A stretch of 64,000 bases of DNA from Massilia frigida (GCF_011682175.1 NZ_WHJG01000037.1:1-64000), one strand, 5' to 3'. Numbered from the stretch's first letter, positions 48,835 through 58,840 are shown. The notes: generated by a model from the sequence alone, not told the origin. A program made the numbers and translations.

Positions 48835-51591
48835 ATGAGCAAAGGTTTTCGAAGCGCCCAGGAGCTGGTCGCCAGCCGCCAGCACCACCGTCTGTTGCGC
48901 TTATCCTTTCCCGACCAGGATGCGCCTGCGGCCGCCCTGTTCGTCAACGCCATCGAAGCGCGCGAAAGCTTGTCGCGCCCCTTCGAATTCATCGTCGAAC
49001 TCTTGTCCGACGAACCGAACCTCGCGCTCAAGGATATGCAGGGCAAGATGATGTGCGTGCAACTGGTGCGGCGCAACGGCAGCCTGCGCTACTTCACCGG
49101 GCGCGTCTTCAGCTTCCGCCTCAAGACCGTCGACGGCGGCGTCTCGTACTACGAAGCCCGGCTCGGTCCGTGGTATCAGTACCTGAGCATGCGCAAGGAT
49201 AACTACCTGTTCCACTACACCAGCCTGTACGACCAGACCGCCAGCATCTTCGGCGACTACAGCGGCCTGGCCAGCTGGGACTGGCGGGTGCGCGGCGCGA
49301 CCGAGGTGATGACCGACGCCTGCCAGTTCGACGAAACCGACAGCAACTACCTGGAACGGCGCTGGGCCAAGGCCGGCATCTTCTACTGGTTCGAACACAG
49401 CGAGAGCGGCCACACCCTGGTGCTGTCGGACGACTCCACCGCGACCGCGGCCATCGACGATGGCCCGGACCTGCCTTTCCAGCGCCACGGCGGCAGCACC
49501 GAGGAGGATGGCCTGTCCGAATGGTCGCCGGTGCGCCATGTCATCGAGGGCACGGTTTCGCTCTCTTCCTACGACTTCAAGGTCGCGCGCCCGCTGCACG
49601 CCTCGCTGCCGACCCTGATGCGGCAAGGCGCGGTGCCGAACATCGAACGCTACGAATATGCCGGCGCCTATGGCTTCAAGGATGGCGCCGACGGCCGCGT
49701 GCAGGCCGAGCTGGGCATGGAAGCGCTGGAAGCGGACGGCAAGCAGTTCGAAGGCAAGGGCAATAACCGGCAACTGATGCCGGGCCGCTGGTTCCGCCTG
49801 AGCGGCCACTTCGACAGCGATGCGCGCGGCGGCGACGAGCAAGCCCGCGAATTCCTGATTACCGAACTGGTCCACATCGCCAGCAACAATTACCACACCA
49901 AGGACAGCCTGCCGTCCGTCTACGACAACCGCCTGAGCGCGCTGCGCAGGATCATCCCGTGGCGCGTCCCGCGCAACCTGAACAGTACCGAAACCAAGAT
50001 CCACGGCATCCAGACCGCGACCGTGGTCGGACCGGCCGGCGAAGAAATCCACACCGACCAGTACGGGCGCGTGCGGGTCCAGTTCCACTGGGACCGGGTG
50101 GGACACAAGGATGAAAAAAGTTCGGCCTGGATCCGGGTCGCGACCCCATGGACCGGTCCCAACTTCGGCATGACCCATATTCCGCGCATCGGCACCGAGG
50201 TGCTGGTACAGTTCCTGGACGGCAATCCCGATCGGCCCATCATCACCGGCATGGTGCCCAACAGCGACACCATGCCGCCCTGGACCCTGCCCCAGAACAA
50301 GACCCAGAGCGGGATCCTGACCCGTTCCAGCCCGGGCGGCCAGTATCACAACGCCAATGCCCTGCGCTTCGAGGACAAGAAGGGCCAGGAACAACTCTGG
50401 CTGCACGCCGAGAAAGACCAGCTGACCGAAGTCGAGCACGACGAAGATAAGTGGGTCGGCCATGACCGGCGCAAGAAGGTCGACCGTGACGAAACCAGCC
50501 GCATCGGGCGCGACCGCACCGAGCGGGTCGACCACAACGAGCGCATCAGTATCGGCGACAACCGCACCGAGGAAGTCGGCAAGAACGAGACCCTCACGGT
50601 GCACCAGAACCGCTCGCGCACCGTCCACATGAATGAAACGGTGGCGGTGCGCCAGAGCCGCACCAAGACGATCCGCAAGAATGAAATCGACAAGATCGGC
50701 AGAAACTGGTCGATCAAGGTCGACAAGGTGAAAACCGAGACCATCGGCGTGGGCCATCTCGAAAACATCGGCCTGGCGCGCGCCACCAATATCGGCGTGG
50801 CCTATTCGCTGGTGGTCGGCACCGTGCGCAACGCCACGGTGGGCATGATGGACCGCCTCTGGGTGGGGCGGTCGCGCAACGTCTGGATCGGCAAGACTTA
50901 CGATTTTTATGTCGGCCAGACCGAAAAGCGCGAAGTCGGCCAGACCCAGATCACGACAGTGGGCGAGCACCTGGAACTGTCCTGTGGCGCCGCCAAGCTG
51001 GTACTGCACAAGGATGGCGGCATCTTCCTGCAAGGCAAGAGGATCGAGATGATTGGCAGCGAAGCTGTCAATATCGACGGCGCCTTGATCCAGATCGACC
51101 GCGGCGCCGCCAAGCCGCCGCCGCTGCCGCCCGGATCGAAAAAAGACGAAGAACAGGAAAAGAAGAAAGGACCGCGCGCCGACCAGGACGACAAGTCGCC
51201 GGGTTCTTCCGGCAAGACCGGCAAGTCCTGGCCGGGCGCCCCGCGTGCTGGCGCGTCCGGCGCCGCACCCAGGTCGTCGATTGTCGCGCCGCGTTCGGGC
51301 GAGCCGCATCCCAATACCAGATTCGTGCCGCGCCCCACGCCGCGCGTGTTCGGCGGGATGGATACCGCCGAAATCCTGGCGGTGACCGTGGAACGGCTGC
51401 TGAACGAAGGCGGCAAGGCGCTCGCTTCGATCGAGAAGATGAAGGCCCTGGCGGCCACCATCAAGGCCATCGACGCCGGCGACAACGCCGCCGCAGCCAC
51501 CGCCATCGCGACCCTGACCGACATCATCCTGCCCGAGAAGACGCCGGCGCCCACCGACCTGAGTATCGAAGGCGGCTGCATCATGTACTGA
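48835..51591 (+). CDS. vgrG: type VI secretion system tip protein VgrG with C-terminal extension
   Basis: VgrG forms the trimeric spike of the type VI secretion system and carries effectors. The 918-residue protein has the gp27-like part (HHRLLRLSFPDQDA; DNYLFHYTSLYDQTASIFGDY; CQFDETDSNYLERRWAKAGIFYWFEHSE), the gp5-like OB fold (EEIHTDQYGRVRVQFHWDR; TPWTGPNFGMTHIPRIGTEVLVQFLDGNPDRPIITG) and then a long beta-helix needle of repeating V-x-x-[DN]-x-[TR] units (about residues 540-720). A Pro/Lys-rich linker (about 760-840) leads to a helical Ala-rich domain of some 75 residues ending in CIMY. No hcp, PAAR or other tss gene is in the window. The extension may dock or be an effector. The start follows CAGGAA. 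Confidence 0.93.
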   Translation: MSKGFRSAQELVASRQHHRLLRLSFPDQDAPAAALFVNAIEARESLSRPFEFIVELLSDEPNLALKDMQGKMMCVQLVRRNGSLRYFTGRVFSFRLKTVDGGVSYYEARLGPWYQYLSMRKDNYLFHYTSLYDQTASIFGDYSGLASWDWRVRGATEVMTDACQFDETDSNYLERRWAKAGIFYWFEHSESGHTLVLSDDSTATAAIDDGPDLPFQRHGGSTEEDGLSEWSPVRHVIEGTVSLSSYDFKVARPLHASLPTLMRQGAVPNIERYEYAGAYGFKDGADGRVQAELGMEALEADGKQFEGKGNNRQLMPGRWFRLSGHFDSDARGGDEQAREFLITELVHIASNNYHTKDSLPSVYDNRLSALRRIIPWRVPRNLNSTETKIHGIQTATVVGPAGEEIHTDQYGRVRVQFHWDRVGHKDEKSSAWIRVATPWTGPNFGMTHIPRIGTEVLVQFLDGNPDRPIITGMVPNSDTMPPWTLPQNKTQSGILTRSSPGGQYHNANALRFEDKKGQEQLWLHAEKDQLTEVEHDEDKWVGHDRRKKVDRDETSRIGRDRTERVDHNERISIGDNRTEEVGKNETLTVHQNRSRTVHMNETVAVRQSRTKTIRKNEIDKIGRNWSIKVDKVKTETIGVGHLENIGLARATNIGVAYSLVVGTVRNATVGMMDRLWVGRSRNVWIGKTYDFYVGQTEKREVGQTQITTVGEHLELSCGAAKLVLHKDGGIFLQGKRIEMIGSEAVNIDGALIQIDRGAAKPPPLPPGSKKDEEQEKKKGPRADQDDKSPGSSGKTGKSWPGAPRAGASGAAPRSSIVAPRSGEPHPNTRFVPRPTPRVFGGMDTAEILAVTVERLLNEGGKALASIEKMKALAATIKAIDAGDNAAAATAIATLTDIILPEKTPAPTDLSIEGGCIMY

Positions 51592-51661
51592 GCCGGGCAG
51601 CTGCGGGCGATGCCGGTCCAGGCCCGCATCGCCCACCTTTGATCGCTCACCTTTGTTAACG

Positions 51662-51690
51662 AAAAACGCCGTCCAGGGGACGGCGTTTTT
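51662..51690. terminator. bidirectional intrinsic terminator
   Basis: AAAAACGCCGTCC (51662-51674) pairs perfectly with GGACGGCGTTTTT (51678-51690). It lies between vgrG and the convergent collagenase-type gene and can serve both. Confidence 0.93.
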
Positions 51691-51729
51691 CTTGCACGGC
51701 CGCGCCAAGGGCGCGGCCCGATGTGCTGC

Positions 51730-53970
51730 TTAGTCGTACGTGGCGCTGATGGTCACGCCGGAGAAGCTCGGGTTCGCCTTGAGCATGATGTAATACCACT
51801 GGCCGGTGATCGGCGCGGCAATGCTGATGCTCTCGTTGTTACCAGCCGAGACCGATTTCGCGTCATACCAGTTGGTGGTCGGATAGTGGGCGCGGCCGAC
51901 ATACATGTCGACATTGCCGCTACCGCCGCTGGTGAACAGGCGCAGGTTCTTGGCGCCGGCCGGCAGCGAGATGTAGGCATAGCGTTCGCTCGACGAACCG
52001 AAGCCGCCGATCGAGCAATTCTTGCCCAGCTGGGTGCTGTTGGCGCAAGGCGGCAGGGTCACAGTCGGCAGCGGTGGCTCGCCGGCCGTGGTGGCCGTTT
52101 TGACCCAAGAAGCGAACTCGGCGTCGTAGCGGGTGCCGATGTATGCCATGTAGTTCTGGTAGCCATCGTAATCGCCGACCCGGAACTTGCCCAGCACCGC
52201 ATCGACATCGCTACGGTGCTTTTCCACCATGAAGCGGGTTGCCATGTAGCCCCAGCGATACGCGCGGTCGGTGTAGTCGCTCATCTCGTAGGTATTGCCG
52301 AAAATCTGGCTCAGCTTGTAGGTGCCGGTGCGTGCCTTATCGATCGATTGCTGATTATTGTTGCGCAGCGACAGATATTCGCCGATGCCTTCCACCCACC
52401 AGATGGTCGGCTTGGCCACGCCGGCGGTAAAGTCGCCCTTCATGTTGAAGCGGCCATCGAGGTAGTGCACGTATTCATGTTCCAGGTTCCACACCGCGAA
52501 CGCCGGCAGCCACGATGCTTCGTGCGCGATGAAGCGCGCCTGGTTGGTGGACGACTCCGGGTTGCCTTCCAGGTACATGCCGCCGTTGTTGGTCGGGATA
52601 TCGTAGATAACCGACGCGTATTTACCGTAATTGGCGTAGTCGTTGAAGATCACCAGTTCCAGCGAGGTATTCTTGTCGCCGGCCACCGGCGTGCGCTTGG
52701 TGAGCAGCATGTCGTGGAAGTAGCCTTCTTCTTTCTGCAAGATGGCGCACGATGACTGCAGTTGGGCGGTCGTCATTTCCTGGGCGCGGATGCGCAGGGT
52801 CGGGCTGCAGGTGTAGCTGACCTTGAGTACGCTGTCGGCCAGCTTTTGCTCGTAGCCGCAGGTGCCGTACTGGGTGCAGTTGGCGTTGTCATAGTATTTG
52901 ACGGCCGAGGCAGCCGCCAGCCACAGCGCGCTGTCGGCGCCGGTCATGCTGTTGCTCGACAGCATGCTTTGCACCATCGGCTTGACGGTGGCCTTTTGCG
53001 CCGGGTACTGCATGAAGCGGAACGCTTCGTTGGCGGCATCGGTCAGCATGTAGGCGGTCGAGGTGCCCATCAGCGCGGCCTTGTTCTGCACCACGAAGTT
53101 GTTCAGCGCGATCGGATAGCTGGTGTCGCTTTGCAGCAGCGGCAGCGCGTCCGGGCGCGAATGGGCGTAGAACAGCACCGTCAGGGCCGAGGTCATGCCG
53201 CCGGCGGCGTCATATTGCTTGAGCGCGTCGACCGCGTTCGGATTGCTCGCCGAATTGGTAAAGCGCACCACCAGCTTCTTCATCGAGGGCACGAAGTAGG
53301 CTTCATCATGCGTGTTGGTGATCAGCTTGATGATCTCGGCCGCCGTGCTGCCGGCGACCGGATTGGTCTTGTACAGCGCGCTGCCTTCGACCAGGGTCTT
53401 GATCGGGGCACGCAGCGCAGCGGTGAAGGCTGCCGATGGCGTCGGGATGGTGCCGCTGCCACCGAGGTAGTAGCCGGCGCGCAGGTACAGCGCCAGGTTG
53501 ACCAGTGCGCGGTCGCTGGCGTTGTAGTTGCTCGCTTCGCGCGCAAAACGGGTGGCGATGGCACTCATGTTGGCCGACGAATAGGCCTTGGCCGCTTGCG
53601 CCGGGGTCAGCGAAAACAGGGGATAGGTGCACTCGTAATCGGGCATGGCGACCAGGTAATCGGCCAGCGCGGCGCCGTTGTAGTTGGTCAGGGTATCCAT
53701 GTTCTTGCACTCGGGCGTGGCAGCGAACAGGCTCATGCGGCCGGTCTCGAGCGCCTTCGGCATCAGGTCGGTACGCGGCTTGACGGTTGGTGCCACGTTG
53801 AAACGTTGCTGCTCCATGGTTGGCGGCAGGGTCTGGCGCGCATGCGGCATTTGCGCCTGTTTCAGCGCTTGGTGCGTATGGCCTTCATCGGCTTGCTTTG
53901 CATAGGTGACACTGCTGAAACAGGCGCTGATCAGCCCGGCCAGTAATACGATTTTGCGTTCTACAAACAT
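51730..53970 (-). CDS. secreted M9-family (collagenase-type) metallopeptidase with PPC domain
   Basis: From ATG 53968-53970, with AAGGAG upstream, the protein has 746 residues. It has a signal peptide (about 1-26), an activator-like helical region and the zinc motif HEYVH at about 498-502, with the third ligand probably the Glu in WWVEGIGEYL some 29 residues later. The last 85 residues form a bacterial pre-peptidase C-terminal (PPC) domain (YISLPAGAKNLRLFTSGGSGNVDMYV). This layout is that of Vibrio-type M9A collagenases. Collagen or gelatin is the family substrate; the actual target here is unknown. A second secreted protease gene lies upstream in the same direction. Confidence 0.92.
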   Translation of the reverse strand: MFVERKIVLLAGLISACFSSVTYAKQADEGHTHQALKQAQMPHARQTLPPTMEQQRFNVAPTVKPRTDLMPKALETGRMSLFAATPECKNMDTLTNYNGAALADYLVAMPDYECTYPLFSLTPAQAAKAYSSANMSAIATRFAREASNYNASDRALVNLALYLRAGYYLGGSGTIPTPSAAFTAALRAPIKTLVEGSALYKTNPVAGSTAAEIIKLITNTHDEAYFVPSMKKLVVRFTNSASNPNAVDALKQYDAAGGMTSALTVLFYAHSRPDALPLLQSDTSYPIALNNFVVQNKAALMGTSTAYMLTDAANEAFRFMQYPAQKATVKPMVQSMLSSNSMTGADSALWLAAASAVKYYDNANCTQYGTCGYEQKLADSVLKVSYTCSPTLRIRAQEMTTAQLQSSCAILQKEEGYFHDMLLTKRTPVAGDKNTSLELVIFNDYANYGKYASVIYDIPTNNGGMYLEGNPESSTNQARFIAHEASWLPAFAVWNLEHEYVHYLDGRFNMKGDFTAGVAKPTIWWVEGIGEYLSLRNNNQQSIDKARTGTYKLSQIFGNTYEMSDYTDRAYRWGYMATRFMVEKHRSDVDAVLGKFRVGDYDGYQNYMAYIGTRYDAEFASWVKTATTAGEPPLPTVTLPPCANSTQLGKNCSIGGFGSSSERYAYISLPAGAKNLRLFTSGGSGNVDMYVGRAHYPTTNWYDAKSVSAGNNESISIAAPITGQWYYIMLKANPSFSGVTISATYD

Positions 53971-54266
53971 TGTCTCGCTCCTTGTAATTATCATCGGTGA
54001 TTGACGCTGCGCCGGCCAGGTTGTGTGCCGGCGCAGGCGTCATGAGGTGGGAAGGGGGTTGTTCCCACCGTGCTGCAAGCCATCAGGCGTGCTGATACTA
54101 TCCCGGATGCATATGGGGAAATACGGCTCAATGGCCGCAAAAATGGGGTTTGTTCAATTTCCCCGCCGACGCTGGCAATTCCGGCACAGCGCGCCGGCGG
54201 GAGATGACGAAAAAGCCACACTTTTGGCCGGCACCGCTTCCAACTCCGGCAAGTGTGAGCACTCGC
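53971..54266. other. intergenic gap between two protease genes
   Basis: These 296 bp separate two protease genes on the minus strand. TGCCGGCGCAG and related segments could form weak hairpins near 54010-54040, and a GGCGGGAATG-like stretch is absent. No terminator with a U-run and no small gene was recognised; the promoter of the collagenase-type gene should lie here. Confidence 0.4.
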
Positions 54267-56168
54267 TTACTTGGTAACGGTGAGCTTGTAGTTGCCGGCG
54301 CCGCTGTAGGACGCGACGATGATGCGGTAATAGCCGGCCGCAGCCACGTAACTGAGCTTTTCCTGCGAGGTGTTGCCGGCCGATTCGGCCACCTTGACCC
54401 ACGCCGTGTTATTCCATTTTTCGATGCGCAGGTCGAAGTCGGTGCCGGCCGGGCCGGCCAGCAGCGCGCCCAGGGTGCCGCCCTTGTACTCGAACCATGG
54501 GTTGGGATGGATCGCTTCGGCCTGGTTGGCCAGGGTGCCGTTGTAGACGTCCGCGGCCGGCACGGTGACGCCGACATCGAACCACACCGTCGGGCCCGGC
54601 GCGCTGATGTTGGACAGCGCAAAGCCCGATGCATAACCGTTCCACCAGCGCGAATTGGTGCCCTTGGACGCCAGCGCGTTCGGCACGCTGTTGTTGAACG
54701 CGCGCGTGGCCACGCCGTCGAACAGGTCGCCGCCATCGCCCCGGTTCAGATTGTTTTCCGGATCGCGCTTGCCGTCCGCATGCTCCAGCTGGATGTAGGG
54801 ATGCCATTCGTTGGTGTTGGTGCCGGCCGGGTCGATGTGGAACACCGCCAGTCCCTGGTCCGGCTGGTACAGGTTCTGCTCGCTCTTGTGGATCGCTTCC
54901 ACGTAAAACGCTTCGGCCGCGTTGGCCGGGTTGCTCCAGCGGTAAAGCGCATGGCCGCTGGCGTTCTGGCTCAGGCGTCCGGTCGGCGCATTGCGGTTGA
55001 TCGCCGGATTGAGTTCGGTCGCTGTGTCCCAGCCGGCCAGGTAGCGCAGGAAACCGGCCGGCCGGGTCGGACGGAACTGGCTTTCGTAGCCCACGCCGCC
55101 GAAGCCCATCACGCAAAAATTGGCCACCGAGCCGTGCGAGCTGCCATCGTAGTCGTACAGGTCGGGCCAGCCCATGATCAAGTGGCCCGATTCATGCACG
55201 AAGGTGCCGATCGCCAGCTGCTTGCCCATGTTGGTGATCTGGTAGCTGCCGGTGCAGGCGCCGTTGCTGCAGAAGCGCTCGCCCAGCCAGCCCATGTGCG
55301 GCCACAAGCCTTTCGACCATGGGCTGTCCGCTTCGCCCGAATAGAAGAAATTCAAGCCCAGGATGTGGCCCGTGCTGTCGCGGCTGAGCGTGGAAAAATC
55401 GAAGCTTTCGCTGCTCTTGACCCAGTTCAGCGCTTCCATGATCAATTCCTGCGAGCGCGTGCCGCTATCGAGGCTGGCGTCGGCGTAGTAGCTCTTGGGA
55501 CGCTTGGCGCGGTAGTAGCGCGTGACCGTATTGCTGTAGTCGAGCTTGTTGCCCGAGACGGCCAGGAAGTAGCCGCGCACCGATTGCGCATTGCCGAAGC
55601 CGGTGTAGGCCGGGTCGTTGAGGAACGATTCGACTTGCGGCTTGGTGATCGTGCCGGGGGCGTCGGAGAAATCGATGATCACGGTCAGGCCGCGCATCTG
55701 CCCGCTCACGGCGGCGCTGGCCGAGGCGGTCGGCGCCATCATCGCGGCAGTTGTGCGCTGCGCCAGTTCCAGCGTGCGCCCGTGCATGTGCTGGTAGCGC
55801 TGCTGCGCCAGGCGCGCCTTGGCTGCGGTGCTCAGGCCCGGCTCGCTCTTGTCCGCCGCGATGCCGACGGTGCGCCGCTTGACGTTGGTGGCCAGCACCC
55901 CGCTCGAGACCAGCTGCTCGCCGGTGGCGTTCACGTGTGCGTAGCAAAAACCGCGTTTCGCATTATCATAAACAACCAGCGAACCATCTTCGGTGCGCTG
56001 TTCGGCGTAGTAATCGTTGCCGTCGAGGCGGATTTTCAGCTTTTCGCCGCCCGGCTGGCGGAATTCGTAGGTATGGCCCTGGTAGGGAATGGCCGCCTGG
56101 GAAGTTACCGCCGCCAGCGACAGCGCCATGCCGGCCGCTACCCTGATACTTGCTTTAATGAAACTCAT
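54267..56168 (-). CDS. secreted M6-family (immune inhibitor A-like) metalloprotease
   Basis: The 633-residue protein has a signal peptide (cleavage around VTSQAA, residue 25) and a propeptide. The catalytic domain carries HESGH at 325-329 followed by LIMGWPDLYDYDG, and VMGFGG further on, typical of peptidase family M6. A C-terminal beta-rich region of about 90 residues (from WFEYKGGTLGALLAGPAGTDFDLRIEKW) resembles a PPC-type domain like that of its neighbour. Both proteases are probably exported to digest external proteins. Confidence 0.9.
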   Translation of the reverse strand: MSFIKASIRVAAGMALSLAAVTSQAAIPYQGHTYEFRQPGGEKLKIRLDGNDYYAEQRTEDGSLVVYDNAKRGFCYAHVNATGEQLVSSGVLATNVKRRTVGIAADKSEPGLSTAAKARLAQQRYQHMHGRTLELAQRTTAAMMAPTASASAAVSGQMRGLTVIIDFSDAPGTITKPQVESFLNDPAYTGFGNAQSVRGYFLAVSGNKLDYSNTVTRYYRAKRPKSYYADASLDSGTRSQELIMEALNWVKSSESFDFSTLSRDSTGHILGLNFFYSGEADSPWSKGLWPHMGWLGERFCSNGACTGSYQITNMGKQLAIGTFVHESGHLIMGWPDLYDYDGSSHGSVANFCVMGFGGVGYESQFRPTRPAGFLRYLAGWDTATELNPAINRNAPTGRLSQNASGHALYRWSNPANAAEAFYVEAIHKSEQNLYQPDQGLAVFHIDPAGTNTNEWHPYIQLEHADGKRDPENNLNRGDGGDLFDGVATRAFNNSVPNALASKGTNSRWWNGYASGFALSNISAPGPTVWFDVGVTVPAADVYNGTLANQAEAIHPNPWFEYKGGTLGALLAGPAGTDFDLRIEKWNNTAWVKVAESAGNTSQEKLSYVAAAGYYRIIVASYSGAGNYKLTVTK

Positions 56169-56417
56169 TCACGTCTCCGCCATTATAAAAATGGCAAGTA
56201 TGCAGGCTGCATAAAGGATCGTCTTGGCATATTTCGGCTGTCAACACGTTGAAACCGGCGTAAGTACGCCCTGGACATACCCGCCATGCATATTCCGGCA
56301 AGGACGATATTTCCGCGAGGACATGTTATATTTTCACTTTCCCCGGCTTTCTTCTTGTGCATTAGGATTATTAAATACACACTACTGACTTGAACCACGA
56401 TCAGGGCCGTTGTCGCC

Positions 56418-57224
56418 ATGTTGAACCGCCTGTTAAAGAAACCTCCCGAGGCTGTCCCTTCGTTTACGAAGCGGCGCTTTTTCGGCACTGAGCAAAAAGC
56501 GTTTTACGGCCGTCTGCGCCGCGCCTTGCCCAAGTGCTACATTTTTCCCGACATCCCGCTGAGCAAATTGATGATCCCGAGCAATCCGGATCCCAAGATC
56601 AAGAGCAGCCACCAGCACCACCTGAGTGGACGGCGGGTCGACTATGCCGTCTTCGACGCCCGCCTGCATTTGCTGTTCGTGATCGAACTGACCGTGCCGC
56701 CGGCGCCGGGCGCCAATCCGGATATCATCCCGATTGCGGCCCTGATGGCCAGCGCCGGCATCCGCCGCTTCAGCTGGCCCAGGGATAACCTGCCGTCGAC
56801 CGACCAGACCCTGCGCGCGCTGGCCGACTATTCGGCTGAAAACATGGCCAAGGAGGGTGGTCCTTCCTCGCAGCTGGGCGAGCACGAGCACACCGATGCG
56901 GTTCCGGTGGTCGACACCATCATCCAGCCGCGCGCGGCCAGCACCCTGACGCTCGAAGCGCTGGCCGCCATGGCACCGCAGGGCGCGCTGAAGTCCTTGT
57001 ATCCGCACGTGTGGGAACGCATCTGCCTGTTCTGCACCGAACCGCGCCACCTGCACCAGTACCTGCATTCGCTATCGATGCAGGACCGCGGCGTCAAGCG
57101 CGCCGGCTTTTCGGAAGAAGCGCTCAACGAAATCGCCCGCATCCAGGTCGCCAACGTCGGCTATCTGCAAACCCAGACGGCGCCGGAACGGGCCAGCTGG
57201 AACGACGTGTTCACCGACCGCTAA
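56418..57224 (+). CDS. DUF2726-like (restriction endonuclease-fold) protein
   Basis: The N-terminal half of this 268-residue protein reads LTEQKAFYGRL-like (GTEQKAFYGRLRRALPKCYIF, residues 23-43), then RRVDYAVFDARLHLLFVIEL (about 73-92). This fits the DUF2726 pattern with a PD-(D/E)xK-like core: an Asp, then the IEL glutamate, but the usual following Lys is not obvious. The C-terminal half is helical, includes CLFCTEPRH and is unrecognised. It is divergent from the M6 protease gene. A nuclease role is only a fold-based guess. Confidence 0.6.
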   Translation: MLNRLLKKPPEAVPSFTKRRFFGTEQKAFYGRLRRALPKCYIFPDIPLSKLMIPSNPDPKIKSSHQHHLSGRRVDYAVFDARLHLLFVIELTVPPAPGANPDIIPIAALMASAGIRRFSWPRDNLPSTDQTLRALADYSAENMAKEGGPSSQLGEHEHTDAVPVVDTIIQPRAASTLTLEALAAMAPQGALKSLYPHVWERICLFCTEPRHLHQYLHSLSMQDRGVKRAGFSEEALNEIARIQVANVGYLQTQTAPERASWNDVFTDR

Positions 57225-57383
57225 GGCCAGGCGCGGCGGTGACGCCGCGCGCCGGCCATCGGGCGAATTAACCGTTCGACATTGTTATTTTGCAGTTCGT
57301 CGCAGCGGCGCTCCCCGGCGGGCGCGCCGCGCCTATAGTCTGGTCTGCCGCTGCCGATCAACCCAGACTACAGGACCTTTCGC

Positions 57384-58778
57384 ATGTTCAAGCTTTCCGC
57401 CCTTTGCTTCGCCACCCTTGTTGCACTGCACGCGCCCGCCGCCTTCGCGCAGGACGCCGCGCGTCCCGCCAGCGAGCAAGCGCTGGCCAGCCGTATCGAC
57501 GCCGCCATCGCCCCTTATTACAAAGCCGATGCGCCCGGTGCAACCGTCATCGTCACGCAAGATGGCAAGACCGTGCTGCGCAAGGCCTACGGCATGGCCG
57601 ACGTCGCCAAGGGCAAGGCCATGACCCCCGACACGGCCCTGCGGCTCGGTTCCATCACCAAGCAGTTCACCGCCGTTGCCATCCTGATGCTGCTCGATGA
57701 AGGCAAGCTGGCGCTCGATGACGACATCACCAAATTCCTGCCGGAGTACCCGACGCGCGCCAAGCGCATCACCATCGAGCACTTGCTCACGCATACGTCG
57801 GGCATCGTCAGCTATACCAGCCGGGCTGGCTTCGAGCGCAATTCCACCAACGACATGAGCGTGGCGGGCATGATCGACACCTTCAAGAACGATCCGCTCG
57901 ATTTCGCGCCCGGCACGCGCTTTTCCTACAACAATTCCGGCTACTTCCTGCTCGGCGCGGTGATCGAAAAAATCTCCGGCCAGAGCTACGCCACATTTAT
58001 CGAACAGCGCATCTTCAAGCCGCTCGACATGCGGCACACCGCGTACGAAGGCCATGAACGCACTCCCGGCCCGCGCGCGGCCGGCCACACCAAGGGCTGG
58101 TTCGGCGTTACCTCGTCCAAGCCGCTGAGCATGTCGCAGCCCTACGCGGCCGGCGCGCTGGTGTCGACCGTGGACGACCTGGCGCGCTGGGATGCGGCCA
58201 TCACCGCCGGCAAGCTGCTCAAGCCGGCCACCTGGCAAAAGGCGCACACCAGCGCCGTGCTGGCCGACGGCAAGCCGACCAACTATGGCTATGGCTGGCA
58301 GATCGGCAAGCTGCGCGGCGTGCCGATGGTGGCGCATGACGGCGGCATCAATGGCTTTTCCACCTCCGCGTTGCGGCTGCCGCAGCAGAAAGTGTATGTC
58401 GCGGTGCTGAGCAATTCGGATGCACCCACGGTCCAGCCCGACATGGTGGCCAGCAAGGCGGCCGCCATCGCCATCGGCAATCCCTTCCCCGACTTCAAGG
58501 CAGTGAAAATCGACAACGCCTTGCTGGACGCCTATGCCGGCACCTACCGCATCGACGCCAACGCCACCCGCAGCTTCAAGCGCGACGACGGCAAGCTGGT
58601 CATGCAGCGCACCAACCGCGATCCGGTCATCCTGACGCCGTACGCGGATGACCGCTTCTTCATGCCCGCTTCGCTGACCACCTTCGTGTTCGCGCGCAAC
58701 GACAAGGGCGAAGTGAGCCATGTGGTGGTCGACAGCCAGGGTTCGGAGATGATCAACCAGCGCGTCGGCGCGCCCTAA
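57384..58778 (+). CDS. beta-lactamase-family serine hydrolase, secreted
   Basis: The 464-residue protein has a signal peptide ending AFAQ (residue 23) and the class C/penicillin-binding fold motifs: Ser90-x-x-Lys93 (SITK), YNN at 182-184, and HDGG in MVAHDGGINGF. A C-terminal domain of about 100 residues follows. Family members act as D-aminopeptidases, esterases or low-molecular-weight penicillin-binding proteins; the substrate is not predictable, and antibiotic resistance should not be assumed. Confidence 0.88.
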   Translation: MFKLSALCFATLVALHAPAAFAQDAARPASEQALASRIDAAIAPYYKADAPGATVIVTQDGKTVLRKAYGMADVAKGKAMTPDTALRLGSITKQFTAVAILMLLDEGKLALDDDITKFLPEYPTRAKRITIEHLLTHTSGIVSYTSRAGFERNSTNDMSVAGMIDTFKNDPLDFAPGTRFSYNNSGYFLLGAVIEKISGQSYATFIEQRIFKPLDMRHTAYEGHERTPGPRAAGHTKGWFGVTSSKPLSMSQPYAAGALVSTVDDLARWDAAITAGKLLKPATWQKAHTSAVLADGKPTNYGYGWQIGKLRGVPMVAHDGGINGFSTSALRLPQQKVYVAVLSNSDAPTVQPDMVASKAAAIAIGNPFPDFKAVKIDNALLDAYAGTYRIDANATRSFKRDDGKLVMQRTNRDPVILTPYADDRFFMPASLTTFVFARNDKGEVSHVVVDSQGSEMINQRVGAP

Positions 58779-58840
58779 TGTACGCGGCGGGGCTGGATAA
58801 ATCTGCTACGCTGGCCTGACACATCAACTTGGCGAGCACA

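Noticed and set aside
57384-58778. Antibiotic-resistance beta-lactamase
   Set aside because: Only the general serine-hydrolase fold is supported (SITK, YNN, HDGG) and the protein has an extra C-terminal domain, so a resistance call would be overreach.
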